A stretch of DNA of 64,000 bases from Acinetobacter sp. 10FS3-1 (GCF_013343215.1 NZ_CP039143.1:434001-498000), one strand, 5' to 3'. Positions 1 to 9,663 are shown, counted from the first letter of the stretch. Notes: generated from the letters alone by a model not told the origin. Program-made: numbers and translations.

Positions 1-116
1 GGGTGCCGGGTTTATAAATATTCGATCAATACCGGGACATGGTTTGAATAAGAAAGGGCTTATTTATCGCTTTCTAACGCCCTCCTCAAAGGGAAGAAGG
101 GCTTTGTTGTGCTCGC
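1..116. other. window edge, no gene seen
   Basis: These bases lie downstream of rdgB on the minus strand. I see no convincing coding frame and only a weak GCCCT/AGGGC pairing without a T tract, so no terminator is claimed. Confidence 0.4.
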
Positions 117-743
117 TTATTTCTCTAGACTGGCTTTAAACAGCTGCATGGCCTGACCACGATGACTGATTTTATTTTTCTCCTCTTTATTCATTTCTGC
201 GCTGGACAACTGCAATTCAGGTAGCCAGAACAGGGGATCATAACCAAAACCATTTTCGCCACGAGGAACTTCCAGAATTTCACCTTTCCAGATGCCCTGA
301 AAAATTTGTGGTAGTGGATCTTCGGCATGCTGGACCAGCGCCAATACACAAACAAACATACCGTCAATGACTTCATTTTCTTTACGCAGCGGCTTGAGTT
401 TGCTTAACAGCTTTTCATTATTAGCTGTATCATTGCCATGTTCGCCTGCATAACGTGCCGAGTAAATTCCCGGTGCACCGCCTAATATAGGCACACAAAT
501 ACCGGAATCATCGGCAATCGCAGGTTTGCCTGAAATCTTTGCTGCATGACGGGCTTTAATAATGGCATTTTCTACAAAGCTTAACCCATCTTCGACCGCA
601 TCTTCGATATTCAGCTGACCTTGTGGAACGACGTCGACAGGCAGTTGTAACTCTGCAAACAGTTTTTCAAATTCAGCAATTTTACCTTTGTTGTTACTTG
701 CAAGTACCAAGGTTCCCTGAGATAACCAAGCCTGAGCTGACAT
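117..743 (-). CDS. rdgB: RdgB/HAM1 family non-canonical purine NTP pyrophosphatase
   Basis: This 208-residue protein belongs to the Ham1/RdgB family, which hydrolyses dITP, XTP and ITP to the monophosphate plus pyrophosphate and so keeps deaminated purines out of DNA and RNA. The family N-terminal signature is visible around residues 15-26 (ASNNKGKIAEFE), followed by the DDSGICVPILGGAPG active-site segment and a C-terminal GYDPLF and SHRGQA. Length is close to the usual 195-205 residues, with about ten extra residues before the first strand. It is a cytosolic housekeeping enzyme, transcribed leftward as the first gene of the window. The start ATG at 743 is the only good one. Confidence 0.95.
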   Translation of the reverse strand: MSAQAWLSQGTLVLASNNKGKIAEFEKLFAELQLPVDVVPQGQLNIEDAVEDGLSFVENAIIKARHAAKISGKPAIADDSGICVPILGGAPGIYSARYAGEHGNDTANNEKLLSKLKPLRKENEVIDGMFVCVLALVQHAEDPLPQIFQGIWKGEILEVPRGENGFGYDPLFWLPELQLSSAEMNKEEKNKISHRGQAMQLFKASLEK

Positions 744-818
744 ATATTCGCCACTTATGAGTTGAAAATACGGAACAGGTGATTTTAACCGAATTCAATC
801 TAAAGTCGCTAATTTTAC

Positions 819-1703
819 CTAAATTTGTACCACCTCATCTTTTGAGGCGGTGAGCTGCTTCACCAGATGCTTTAAATTGCTGCTCCAGCAAGCCGGTTGA
901 TCTGCAATCAAGTAGGTGTTCATGGTGGCAAAAGGCTCATGAATTTCCAAAACGTCTACTGCATTTCTAAAATGTGACTGCTCAACATAGGAACGCGGTA
1001 AAATTGCCATTCCCATATTCATGCTGACACAGCTCATAATACCGTCCAGGCTACCCATTTCGATAATATGACAAACGGCGAGCTGTCGACTCTGTAAAAA
1101 TAAATCGATGACACGACGGTAACTGCATCCTTGGCGGAATGCGAGAAATTTCTGTTGTTGGAGCGTTGCGGCAGTCAAGGGCTGCATGGTATTTTTTGAA
1201 GTTACCACCACCAGCTGTTCTGTAAACAGATGCAGATTATACAAACCATGCACTGGCTCAGGACTGGCAATAAAGGCACAATCCAGCTGAGCATTCTGTA
1301 CGGCTTCAATCAGTGTACGGCTGGGGGCGGTCTGCAAGCTGAAGGATAGGGCAGGGAAGCTTGCAGAAAATCTGTTTAAGATCTGCGGCAGATGGACAGC
1401 AGCAGTAGTTTCCATACTGCCAATCTGGATCGGATGCGAAAGATAGGGCTTTTCCTCAATAAAAATACTTTTCACTTCATCATGCAGGGACAGAATTTTT
1501 CTGGCATAAGTGAGCAGCTGTTCGCCAGCTCTGGTCGTTCTGACTGGTGTTTTACGGTTCAGCAGTTCAGTGTTTAGCTCGGACTCAAGTTTTTTAATGT
1601 GGCTGGTGATATTGGATTGAACCGTAAACAGTTTGTTGGCAGCCAGAGAAAAACTTCCCAGCTCAACAACCGTCAGAAAAATTTCCAGGGATTTTAACTG
1701 CAT
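819..1703 (-). CDS. LysR-type transcriptional regulator
   Basis: A 294-residue LysR-family regulator. Residues 1-60 form the winged helix-turn-helix (MQLKSLEIFLTVVELGSFS, then the recognition helix near QSNITSHIKKLE), joined by a linker helix to a type 2 periplasmic-binding-like effector domain from about residue 90. The effector is unknown. It is divergent from a 47-codon ORF starting at 1821. The 117-bp gap contains AGATA-N5-TATCT at 1731-1745, a possible LysR site but a weak one. Family assignment is firm and the specific role is not. I found no neighbouring pathway that would name it. Confidence 0.9.
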   Translation of the reverse strand: MQLKSLEIFLTVVELGSFSLAANKLFTVQSNITSHIKKLESELNTELLNRKTPVRTTRAGEQLLTYARKILSLHDEVKSIFIEEKPYLSHPIQIGSMETTAAVHLPQILNRFSASFPALSFSLQTAPSRTLIEAVQNAQLDCAFIASPEPVHGLYNLHLFTEQLVVVTSKNTMQPLTAATLQQQKFLAFRQGCSYRRVIDLFLQSRQLAVCHIIEMGSLDGIMSCVSMNMGMAILPRSYVEQSHFRNAVDVLEIHEPFATMNTYLIADQPACWSSNLKHLVKQLTASKDEVVQI

Positions 1704-1820
1704 ACTTTTATCTCAAAATATCTCAAAAATAGATAATAGCTATCTCTAAGAATCATTTTACATGATGATGGTTTTTCATTCTAATGCATGAATGATTTAA
1801 GTTTATGCAGTGTTAAAATT

Positions 1821-1964
1821 ATGGCAGCTTTTTTTAAACAAGGTTTGCTTTATCTGACGATAGGGCTGACAGTGCTGTTTTTTCAACAGCTGGATGCTCA
1901 GTTTCAGCAAAAAACTGGCTACAAAAATCTCTTTGAGGACGTGCCTGAGCATTTTGGGCAATAG
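1821..1964 (+). CDS. small membrane protein, 47 aa (predicted)
   Basis: This short ORF runs from an ATG at 1821 to a TAG at 1962-1964 and encodes 47 residues. The N-terminal half is one hydrophobic helix (about residues 4-22, including LLYLTIGLTVLFF) and the C-terminal half is polar (QQLDAQFQQKTGYKNLFED). A strong hairpin terminator follows 11 bases after the stop, and it lies between two other transcription units. A clear Shine-Dalgarno is missing, which lowers confidence. I do not recognise a family. It could be a small membrane peptide or the tail of a decayed gene. Confidence 0.4.
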   Translation: MAAFFKQGLLYLTIGLTVLFFQQLDAQFQQKTGYKNLFEDVPEHFGQ

Positions 1965-1974
1965 TTCAGGCCAT

Positions 1975-2000
1975 AAAAAAGCACCCGAAGGTGCTCTTTT
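1975..2000. terminator. bidirectional hairpin terminator
   Basis: AAAAAAGCACC, a CGAA tetraloop and GGTGCTcTTTT form the hairpin. On the minus strand it ends in a T run and serves the Sel1-metW-metX unit. On the plus strand it can end the 47-codon ORF. Confidence 0.8.
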
Positions 2001-2011
2001 GTAAATCCAGC

Positions 2012-2602
2012 TTATTGTGCCTGAATCCATTTGTCTGCACGGTCACGTGCCTGACGGATTTGATCTTGAGTCAGGTTGGCTGCCAGAGCCGTTTTCTTGC
2101 CTTCAGAAAGACTGATAACCTTATTGTCCAGCATGCCGTCACGGGTAGAAAGCTCATACCACTGATAGGCGCCCATATAATTTTTCTTTTTCTCTTCCAT
2201 CATGGCAAGGTTAAAGCTGGCACGGTTATCGCCACGGCTAGCTGCCTTTTCAAAATACTGGCGGGCAAGCGTTTCATCTTTTTTAGTACCGATGCCATCT
2301 GCTAGCATACGGCCTACATTTAGCTGGGCTACGGCTAAGCCTTGATCCGCAGCAGCTTTATACCAGCTAAAAGCCTGACGCTCATCTTTTTGAATGTCTT
2401 TGCCATACTGATATTTAGTCGCCAGATAGAACTGTGCTCCTGGTTGACCGGCTTTGGCAGCTTTAATCAGGCTATTAATGTCCATAACTGAATATTGGGC
2501 GGCTTGGCTTGCCACCGATGGGCTTGGCGCAACATAATCTGCATGGGCATTTAAGCTAAAAAGTCCCGCCAGTAGCGTCGTAGTGATTAATAATTTTTTC
2601 AT
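2012..2602 (-). CDS. exported Sel1-repeat (TPR-like) protein
   Basis: A 196-residue protein with a clear signal peptide (MKKLLITTTLLAGLFSLNAHA, cleavage near residue 21). At least two to three Sel1/TPR-like repeats follow, recognisable by GAQFYLATKYQYGKDIQKDE, AQLNVGRMLADGIGTKKDE and ASFNLAMMEEKKKNY. Such proteins are periplasmic or envelope scaffolds with no catalytic residues, and the partner is not deducible. Its ATG overlaps the stop of metW by four bases (2599-2602), so it is probably translationally coupled and the last gene of a metX-metW-sel1 operon. A connection to methionine metabolism is only positional. Confidence 0.85.
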   Translation of the reverse strand: MKKLLITTTLLAGLFSLNAHADYVAPSPSVASQAAQYSVMDINSLIKAAKAGQPGAQFYLATKYQYGKDIQKDERQAFSWYKAAADQGLAVAQLNVGRMLADGIGTKKDETLARQYFEKAASRGDNRASFNLAMMEEKKKNYMGAYQWYELSTRDGMLDNKVISLSEGKKTALAANLTQDQIRQARDRADKWIQAQ

Positions 2603-3192
2603 AGAGCGCTCACTCGATAAATTGCGACTTCACCAAACAGATTAGGAAGGTGCTTGCTGAGCAAGCTGTCCTGTTGATTCCCATTTACAGCGAGTCGATT
2701 AATAATATTAATATTATTTTCCGCACAAAGAGCTTCAAAGTCACGGAAGGTGCATAGGTGAATGTTGGGCGTGTCATACCACATATAAGGTAAAGCCTCC
2801 GAAACCGGCATTTTCCCTTTTAAAGCCAGAAAAGAACGGGTTCTCCAGTGGGCAAAGTTCGGGAAAGTAATAATCGCCTGTTTACCTACGCGCACCATAT
2901 CACGCAGTAATACGTCTGGTGCATCTACGGCCTGTAAGGCCTGTGCCATTACAACATAGTCAAAAGACTGATCGGCAAAACGGCTTAAACCGAGATTTAA
3001 GTCCTGCTGGATGATATTTAACCCGCGACTGATTGCAATTGCAATCTTTTCCTGATCAATTTCTAATCCATACGCACGAATATTGTGTTTTTTGCTCATG
3101 TGCGCGAGCAATTCACCATCGCCACAGCCGAGATCCAGAACACGTGAGCCTGGCTTGATCCAGCGTTCAGCAAGTTGTTGGTCAATACGCAT
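2599..3192 (-). CDS. metW: MetW, methionine biosynthesis partner of MetX
   Basis: A 197-residue class I SAM-dependent methyltransferase-fold protein. Motif I is visible near residues 18-27 (VLDLGCGDGE) and motif II near 74-79 (DYVVMA). MetW is the obligate or helper partner of MetX in many proteobacteria, in the homoserine O-acylation step of methionine synthesis. Its start codon overlaps the metX stop in the sequence TAATG, so the two are translationally coupled. Length and position after metX are typical. Its precise biochemical role is established in only a few organisms. Confidence 0.95.
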   Translation of the reverse strand: MRIDQQLAERWIKPGSRVLDLGCGDGELLAHMSKKHNIRAYGLEIDQEKIAIAISRGLNIIQQDLNLGLSRFADQSFDYVVMAQALQAVDAPDVLLRDMVRVGKQAIITFPNFAHWRTRSFLALKGKMPVSEALPYMWYDTPNIHLCTFRDFEALCAENNINIINRLAVNGNQQDSLLSKHLPNLFGEVAIYRVSAL

Positions 3193-4352
3193 TACACAGC
3201 CTCCTGCGGGGTTGTTTTCAGGTGTTCTTCACCACCCAGGAATGCACGCAGGGATTTAACGTACAGCGGAATTGGAAATAAGAAGGAGTCATGGCCCTGC
3301 TCAGCATTAATGTCTAAATAGCTGACCGGTTTATGATTGGTAATTAAAGCATCCACGATTTCTTGTGAACGCTCAGGCGCAAAACGCCAGTCCGTAGAGA
3401 AAGACACCACCAGGAATTGACACTGGGTATGTGCCATCGCCTTAACCAGAGACTGTTCATATTCACGTGAAGGATCAAAGTAATCCAGCGCTTTGGTCAT
3501 AATCAGATAAGTATTGGCATCAAAGTTGCGGCTGAACTGTTCACCTTGATAACGCAAATAACTTTCTACCTGGAACTCGACATCAAAACCATACATAAAT
3601 TTGCCTGATTTTAAATCACGGCCAAACTTCTGTTTCATGGCTTCTTCGGACAGATAGGTGATATGACCCACCATCCGTGCCAGAATCAACCCGCGTTTTG
3701 GATAGCTGTCATGTTCCAGATAACGGCCATTGTTAAAATCCGGATCAGATAGAATCGACTGGCGCGCTACTTCATTAAACGCAATATTTTGTGCCGAAAG
3801 CTTTGGAGCACTGGCAATAATGACACATTTCTTTAAACGGTCTGGATAATCCACCGACCATTGCAGGGCCTGCATGCCACCGAGCGATCCTCCAATGATC
3901 GCATACCAGACCTGAATACCAAGACGGTCAGACAGGATGGCTTGAGTCTTGACCCAGTCCCGTACCGTTACCAGTGGAAAGTCTGGACCGTACGGGCGAT
4001 TGTCATTTTCTGGATTAGGAGAGATAGGACCGGTCGAACCACTACAGCCGCCAATATTGTTGAGCGCCACCACAAAAAACTTGTTGGTATCGATGGCTTT
4101 GCCTGGACCAATACAGGCATCCCACCATCCGGGTTTCCTGTCATCTTCATGATGATAGCCCGCTGCATGATGATGGCCTGACAAGGCATGACAAATCAGA
4201 ATGGCATTGGACTTATCGGCATTGAGTTCACCGTAAGTTTCAACCATCAGTTCAAAACGTGGGAGGATGCGACCGCATTCAAGCTCTAACGGCTCTTCAA
4301 ATTGGAACTTTTGTGGGACTACAATGCCCACTGAGTCTGCTGGAAAAGACAC
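3192..4352 (-). CDS. metX: homoserine O-acyltransferase MetX
   Basis: MetX acylates homoserine in the first dedicated step of methionine synthesis. I place the start at GTG 4352, giving 386 residues beginning (M)SFPADSVG, because the longer open frame to 4418 would use a TTG inside the leuA terminator hairpin. An AAGG lies about 12 bases before the GTG. The alpha/beta-hydrolase triad is visible: Ser156 in GGSLGG, Asp321 in STDWRF and His354 in GHDSF. Whether the acyl donor is acetyl- or succinyl-CoA cannot be decided by eye, since MetX-family enzymes include both. It is coupled to metW downstream. Confidence 0.95.
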   Translation of the reverse strand: MSFPADSVGIVVPQKFQFEEPLELECGRILPRFELMVETYGELNADKSNAILICHALSGHHHAAGYHHEDDRKPGWWDACIGPGKAIDTNKFFVVALNNIGGCSGSTGPISPNPENDNRPYGPDFPLVTVRDWVKTQAILSDRLGIQVWYAIIGGSLGGMQALQWSVDYPDRLKKCVIIASAPKLSAQNIAFNEVARQSILSDPDFNNGRYLEHDSYPKRGLILARMVGHITYLSEEAMKQKFGRDLKSGKFMYGFDVEFQVESYLRYQGEQFSRNFDANTYLIMTKALDYFDPSREYEQSLVKAMAHTQCQFLVVSFSTDWRFAPERSQEIVDALITNHKPVSYLDINAEQGHDSFLFPIPLYVKSLRAFLGGEEHLKTTPQEAV

Positions 4353-4390
4353 GGGAATGATTCGCCTTAAAACTTTAATATGAATAATAA

Positions 4391-4415
4391 AAGGATACCA
4401 TTTGCAGGTATCCTT
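4391..4415 (-). terminator. leuA terminator / metX leader hairpin
   Basis: AAGGATACC and GGTATCCTT form a perfect 9-bp stem with a 7-base loop. On the minus strand it is followed by TTATTATT. It lies 50 bases after the leuA stop and about 40 before the metX GTG, so it either ends leuA transcription or partly attenuates readthrough into metX. Confidence 0.75.
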
Positions 4416-4464
4416 CAAAAGTCATTTTAATGCTATGAATGATAGTTAATTCTTATACTGTAGC

Positions 4465-6162
4465 TTAGACCGCTGCAGCAATCACCTGATCAGTGCTTAA
4501 TACTCCCTGTTCAATCAGGCGGTTGGTACAGGCAATAATGGCTTCAATTGAAGAGGTCACAATGTTGTCGTGGACTCCGGCACCGAATGCAGACTTGCCT
4601 GTACCTTTGACTTGAAGCTCAATCAAGGCCAAAGCTTTGGCATGGGCACCTGAACTGATGCTGCGCTCTTCATAGCTTACAACATCAATTGGCAGTTGCA
4701 GCGCATCTAAGATCGCAGAAATCGGACCATTGCCTTGGCCACGTACATGACGAGACTGACCTTCAATCTCAAGATCAAGTTCAATCACCTGACTGCCATT
4801 TTCATCAGACAAACGATAGTTCTTGGCTGAATAATGGGCATCTTTAGCAGCCACATAGGTTTCTTTAAACAATTTCCAGATTTCAGTAGCAGAAATCTCT
4901 GTACCGTCTTCATCGGTTTTTTGCTGGACGATTTGCGAGAATTCAATCTGTAAACGACGTGGCAAGGTCACGTTGTAGTTGGATTCTAACAAATAGGCAA
5001 TCCCGCCTTTCCCTGATTGTGAGTTAACCCGGATCACTGCATCATAGTCACGGCCCAAGTCTTTCGGGTCGATTGGCAAATATGGCATATCCCAGATTTC
5101 TTCGTTTTTCTGGAACTCAAAACCTTTTTTGATCGCATCCTGATGCGAACCGGAAAAGGCAGTAAAGACCAAATCACCAGCATAAGGATGGCGTGGGTGT
5201 ACAGGCAAACCGGTACATTCTTCAACAGTGGCAATAATTTCGTTAATGTTGGAGAAATCCAAGTTCGGTGCAACACCTTGGGTATACATGTTCAAAGCAA
5301 TCGCAGCCACATCGACGTTACCGGTACGTTCGCCATTTCCAAAGACACAGCCTTCCACACGATCAGCCCCGGCCATAATGGCCAATTCAGAAGCTGCAAT
5401 ACCGCAACCACGGTCATTGTGGCAGTGCACCGAAATGATCACGCCGTCACGACGCTGGATATTGCGATGCATCCATTCTACCTGGTCGGCATAGACGTTA
5501 GGACCTGAAACCTCAACTGTTGCCGGCAAGTTCAAGATCACTTTATTGGTCGGAGAAGCTTCCCAGATTTCAGTCACTGCATCACAAACATCTTTAGCCA
5601 CTTCCAATTCAGTTGCTGTAAAACATTCAGGGCTGTACTGAAAAACAAACTCGGTTTCAGGCTGTTTGGCGGCGTATTCTTTAACTTTGCTTGCGGCATT
5701 AATGGCAAGCTGCTTGGCCCCAGCAACATCAACATTTAAGACTTTTTGACGGAAGGTCGGCGAATTCGAGTTATAGATATGCACGATCGCACGTTTTGCA
5801 CCTTGCAAAGATTCAAAAGTACGCTGAATCAAATGATCACGTGCCTGTACCAACACCTCAATGTAGACATCGTCCGGAATATGATTTTCTTCAATTAATT
5901 TGCGGGTAAAATCGAAATCAATTTGCGATGCAGATGGGAAGCCGATTTCAATATGTTTGAAACCGATTTTGACCAGCATCTGGAACATTTTGAACTTCTG
6001 CTCGATGTTCATTGGCTCAAAGATCGCCTGGTTACCATCACGCAGGTCGGTACTCATCCAGATTGGGGCCTTGGTGATTTCATTATTCGGCCATTGACGG
6101 TCTGGAAGATCGACACGTTGATACATGCGACGATATTTTTTACTTGGATCTGCCAACATCAT
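4465..6162 (-). CDS. leuA: 2-isopropylmalate synthase
   Basis: LeuA condenses acetyl-CoA with 2-oxoisovalerate, the first step of leucine synthesis. This 565-residue form belongs to the long LeuA subfamily: a DRE-TIM barrel starts near residue 37 (STDLRDGNQAI), the metal-binding HCHND lies near residue 247, and the C-terminal regulatory LeuA dimer domain begins around residue 440 (the allosteric leucine site in this family). The start is ATG 6162 or the adjacent ATG 6159, and an AGGAG lies 7 bases upstream. It has its own promoter and is followed by a hairpin before metX. Confidence 0.96.
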   Translation of the reverse strand: MMLADPSKKYRRMYQRVDLPDRQWPNNEITKAPIWMSTDLRDGNQAIFEPMNIEQKFKMFQMLVKIGFKHIEIGFPSASQIDFDFTRKLIEENHIPDDVYIEVLVQARDHLIQRTFESLQGAKRAIVHIYNSNSPTFRQKVLNVDVAGAKQLAINAASKVKEYAAKQPETEFVFQYSPECFTATELEVAKDVCDAVTEIWEASPTNKVILNLPATVEVSGPNVYADQVEWMHRNIQRRDGVIISVHCHNDRGCGIAASELAIMAGADRVEGCVFGNGERTGNVDVAAIALNMYTQGVAPNLDFSNINEIIATVEECTGLPVHPRHPYAGDLVFTAFSGSHQDAIKKGFEFQKNEEIWDMPYLPIDPKDLGRDYDAVIRVNSQSGKGGIAYLLESNYNVTLPRRLQIEFSQIVQQKTDEDGTEISATEIWKLFKETYVAAKDAHYSAKNYRLSDENGSQVIELDLEIEGQSRHVRGQGNGPISAILDALQLPIDVVSYEERSISSGAHAKALALIELQVKGTGKSAFGAGVHDNIVTSSIEAIIACTNRLIEQGVLSTDQVIAAAV

Positions 6163-6236
6163 GAAAGAGCTCCTTTGTAGTCTGGCGTACCGTGCTCTTG
6201 GATGAAGCGGTCGCGGGAACTACGGCATAGATTTTG

Positions 6237-6265
6237 TCTATAATTGTGTTCATGCAGAAGGTCAA
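6237..6265 (-). promoter_or_regulatory. predicted sigma70 promoter of leuA
   Basis: On the minus strand TTGACC (6260-6265) is followed by a 17-bp spacer and TATAGA (6237-6242). This leaves a leader of about 65 bases before leuA. I see no run of leucine codons or obvious attenuator peptide in the leader. Confidence 0.6.
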
Positions 6266-6576
6266 CGTCAGGAAAAAAGCCCAGAATATTTTTGGAATAT
6301 CGTCATCTGGATTTGCGGGACTGCTGCATGATTACCCTATACCCCAGAGTTTAATCCAGTTAGGGCGAAATTTTTTTGCTTTTTTTATAGATTTTAGTTG
6401 TATCTTAATAAATATTTTCTTGTAAACCATTCAAAGTGAAAAAATATTTTATGGTTGGCTTTTATTGTTGTGGGTTTTTCTTTGATTCTATCAGTCTGGC
6501 TAATATTTTACTGAATCAGTTTGAAAAATAAAAGACTAGGGTGCTTTATAGCTTGCTGGACTCGCCTTAGGTCGAC
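6266..6576. other. gene-free A+T-rich spacer
   Basis: This stretch lies between the leuA promoter and the piuC stop. No plausible gene is visible on either strand. The only structure is a perfect 14-bp palindrome, TTAGGTCGACCTAA (6567-6580), at the piuC stop codon. Confidence 0.4.
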
Positions 6577-7260
6577 CTAAAGCTCAGCCCATTTGCGTAT
6601 CAGGTTATGATAAAGATTGGTGAGTTTTATAACTTCAGCATGCTGATCACCCAACTCGATTCTTAAATTCTGAATTGTCTGATCCAGATTAAACAGCATA
6701 TGGCGCTCTGCATCATCCCGAATCATGCTTTGTACCCAAAAGAATGAAGCGACCCGGCAGCCAGAAGTGACCGGCGTCACTTCATGCAAGCTGGTCGACG
6801 GATACAGAATCATATCGCCAGCGGGAAGTTTGACTTCATGATAGCCATAGGTGTCTTCGACCACCAGTTCACCACCTTGATATTCTTCCGGCTCACTTAA
6901 AAAAACCGTACAGGATAAATCGGTTCTAAGCCGCTCGTTGCTACCACGAATACGGCGGATCGAATTGTCGACATGGAAACCGAAAGCTTCATTATTTTCA
7001 TAGCGGTTAAACAGAGGAGGAATAATATCCAGCGGGATCGCAGCGGATAGAAATAAAGGATGCTGACCCAAGGCTTCCAGAATAATCGTACTTAAGTGCT
7101 GAGTCAGGGGATGATCTTCAGGCAATTGCTGATTCTGTTTGACGCTAGCAGACAGTGTGCCAGCAGTCACTTTGCCATTGACCCATTCAACTTGAGCCAT
7201 TTCTTTGCGGAAATACTGTACCTGCTCTTTGCTCAATACATTTGGAATATGATGCAGCAC
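6577..7260 (-). CDS. piuC: PiuC/YbiX-family Fe(II)/2-oxoglutarate-dependent hydroxylase
   Basis: A 227-residue PKHD-type dioxygenase when started at GTG 7260, which gives (M)LHHIPNVLS, aligning with the N-terminus of E. coli YbiX and having CAGG 8 bases upstream. The longer frame begins at GTG 7269 and has no usable RBS. The iron triad is visible as His96 and Asp98 (GFHVDNS) and His159 (SLHEV), with Arg169 as the 2-oxoglutarate anchor. Its substrate is not established. It lies just downstream of a catechol-siderophore receptor, the usual piuA-piuC or fiu-ybiX order, so a role in siderophore iron use is inferred from context. Confidence 0.88.
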   Translation of the reverse strand: MLHHIPNVLSKEQVQYFRKEMAQVEWVNGKVTAGTLSASVKQNQQLPEDHPLTQHLSTIILEALGQHPLFLSAAIPLDIIPPLFNRYENNEAFGFHVDNSIRRIRGSNERLRTDLSCTVFLSEPEEYQGGELVVEDTYGYHEVKLPAGDMILYPSTSLHEVTPVTSGCRVASFFWVQSMIRDDAERHMLFNLDQTIQNLRIELGDQHAEVIKLTNLYHNLIRKWAEL

Positions 7261-7330
7261 GAAAAACACCTGAATAATTTTGTTTGAGTGAGCATAGCCC
7301 CAATGCTAGAGCTATGCGAGTCCGATTTAA

Positions 7331-9628
7331 TTAGTATTTGAAGTTCAGAGAAAGCACGGCACTACGGCCTTCTGCTTCGGTTGCATAGTGAGAGGCATAA
7401 GCTTTAGTGAAATAACGCTCATCAGTCAGGTTGTTGACATTCAATTGTAAGTCAACATTCTGGTTCACATGATAACGTGCCATGGCATCGTAACGCACAT
7501 AGCCTGGAACCCACTTGGTATTGGCTGCATCACCATAAATTTTATCCATTGCAACAGCACCCGCACCTAAAGTTAAAGCAGGCGTTACAGCATAGGTAGT
7601 CCAAAGGGTTGCAGAATTTTTAGGTACATTCTGCATTTGCTTACCTTTGGCAGGGTTGTCAGGTGTACATACCCCTTGACGGTTACAGGATGGGCCCGGA
7701 TTCACAGTTTCACTGTCGAGATAAGTATAACCAGCAGATACAGCCCATTTATCCGTAATTTGACCATTTACGCCCAGCTCAAGACCGTCTACTTGGGTTT
7801 CGCCGCCATTGGTATATGTAGCAGCATCCAATTGAATCCGTGTATTTTGTTTTTCAGTACGGAACACGGCAGCGGTTAAATTCAGTCTTTCATTTAACAC
7901 ATCCCACTTTGTACCGATTTCAAAGGTACGGCTTTCTTCTGGATCAAGGTTACTGTAAGCAGCTCCAATACCTTCAGAACCATCACCTGCATCGACGCCA
8001 ACAGGATTTGCTGATGTGGCAAAGCTGGCGTAAATCGAACCATTTTCTGTTGGTTTGAAGGTTAAACCTGCTTGATAAGAAAAGAAGTCGGTATCTGAGC
8101 TGATTTTTGTACCTGCTGGAATCATACTGCTACCAGAACCTGAGTTTTTGTTATAAACCAGCTCGGTATCAAATTTATCCCAACGAACACCCAGATCTAA
8201 CAACCATTGCGGATTAATCTCAATATTATCCAAGAAATATACGGATGTATTTTTAGTGGTAGTGGTCGAAATGCCACGATTTGCAGTGGTTGAACCTAAC
8301 CATGGATCATTTGAATTTGGATTATAGGCACTCGTACACCAGAAGTTTGATGCTGAACCAATAAGACCTAAACAGCCATTCGTTGCATTTAAGTTTAATT
8401 CGTTATTAACATTTGGAAGCGTAGTTGTAGTCACACCTAAATCTGTCAGGTTATAGCTGCCTTTATCAGACTCTTGGTGAGAATATTCCACACCTGTATT
8501 AAAGCTATGGTTTAAAGCACCCGTATTAAATTTACCTGTTAAAGAAAGTTGATCGGTAAAACCTTCTGTATCTGTAATACGGGTATTGGCACGACGTACT
8601 ACGCTACCATTAGAAATGTTGAGTTTAGAGTCATCCGGTTGAGTCCAAACATAGTCATTTTTAGATTTTGAGTACTGGGTAATATTGGTCAGCGTTAAAT
8701 TGTTATTTAAATCATGTTCTAATTTAAGTGTGCCAATCTGATTTTCCTGCTTTTGGAAATCACGATCTTTCCAGCCATAATAGATACCTTGTTTTACATC
8801 GAGCGGCTTGCCAGTCGCTGTTTGGTTTGCAGGATTCCAGTAAGGCACCCCTGAATCAGGTGTATCATCCGATTTTAAATAGTAATAACTTAAAGTAGCA
8901 CGGGTAGGGGTGTCCAGACCAAATACAATACTTGGCGCAATACCGGCACGTTTATATTCAGCACCGTCTTTTTGACCTGCTTTTTCATTCTGATGTCCCA
9001 TCACGGCAACACGTGCCGCAATACCATTACCAAAGTCTTTGTTACCATCTAAAGTAATACGTTGATAATTATCTGTACCGCCAGCAACTGAGCCTTCTAG
9101 AAAATCGCCCGCTTTAGCGACTTTAGAAATCATGTTAATGCTGCCGCCAGTGGTGCCTGCACCGCCCATGGCAGAAGCAGAACCTTTGGTCACTTCAACT
9201 TGTTCTACCGCAAACATTTCACGGTTTTGAGAAGTGGCATTACGCACGCCGTCTACATACATCGAACTTTCAGAGTTATAACCCCGGATAAACGGACGGT
9301 CACCATTCGGGTTGCCCCCTTCACCTGCACCCAAGGTAATCCCTGGAACTGTACGCAAGGCATCGCTTAAGGTAGTGACTTGTGTATCTTCGATTAACTG
9401 TTTTGAAATGACCGAAACTGACTTAGGGGTATCAAGTAAAGGCGCAACAAATTTGTTATTGGCAGATTGATCTACTTTAAGGCTGGGCGCTTGTTCAGCT
9501 TTCACTTCCTGGTGAATCGTCTCAAGCTTGATGATATTTTCATCCGCCATTGCCTGCGCGGCTACAATTGACAAAGAAGAGGCAATCGCGGAGGAAACGA
9601 TCTTTTTGCGTGTTGTTATGTAAGTCAT
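7331..9628 (-). CDS. piuA: TonB-dependent catechol siderophore receptor, Fiu/PiuA type
   Basis: A 765-residue outer-membrane receptor with a signal peptide ending near AMA-DEN (about residue 29). A plug domain follows (roughly 60-170, with TPKSVSVISKQLIED and RGYNSESSMYVDGVRN), then a 22-strand barrel ending in the C-terminal aromatic FKY. The plug sequence is of the Fiu/PiuA class, which imports ferric monocatechol and catecholate compounds using TonB energy. In Acinetobacter and Pseudomonas such receptors also take up catechol-conjugated beta-lactams. A Fur-box-like element lies 36 bases upstream and piuC follows. The exact ligand is not readable from sequence. Confidence 0.88.
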   Translation of the reverse strand: MTYITTRKKIVSSAIASSLSIVAAQAMADENIIKLETIHQEVKAEQAPSLKVDQSANNKFVAPLLDTPKSVSVISKQLIEDTQVTTLSDALRTVPGITLGAGEGGNPNGDRPFIRGYNSESSMYVDGVRNATSQNREMFAVEQVEVTKGSASAMGGAGTTGGSINMISKVAKAGDFLEGSVAGGTDNYQRITLDGNKDFGNGIAARVAVMGHQNEKAGQKDGAEYKRAGIAPSIVFGLDTPTRATLSYYYLKSDDTPDSGVPYWNPANQTATGKPLDVKQGIYYGWKDRDFQKQENQIGTLKLEHDLNNNLTLTNITQYSKSKNDYVWTQPDDSKLNISNGSVVRRANTRITDTEGFTDQLSLTGKFNTGALNHSFNTGVEYSHQESDKGSYNLTDLGVTTTTLPNVNNELNLNATNGCLGLIGSASNFWCTSAYNPNSNDPWLGSTTANRGISTTTTKNTSVYFLDNIEINPQWLLDLGVRWDKFDTELVYNKNSGSGSSMIPAGTKISSDTDFFSYQAGLTFKPTENGSIYASFATSANPVGVDAGDGSEGIGAAYSNLDPEESRTFEIGTKWDVLNERLNLTAAVFRTEKQNTRIQLDAATYTNGGETQVDGLELGVNGQITDKWAVSAGYTYLDSETVNPGPSCNRQGVCTPDNPAKGKQMQNVPKNSATLWTTYAVTPALTLGAGAVAMDKIYGDAANTKWVPGYVRYDAMARYHVNQNVDLQLNVNNLTDERYFTKAYASHYATEAEGRSAVLSLNFKY

Positions 9629-9663
9629 GGTAAAAGAATTTATCTTGATTTAGGTTTGAAGAT

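Noticed and set aside
6567..6580. 14-bp palindrome TTAGGTCGACCTAA at the piuC stop as an operator
   Set aside because: It lies at the 3' end of a gene with no promoter nearby and no T run, so neither an operator nor a terminator role is supported.
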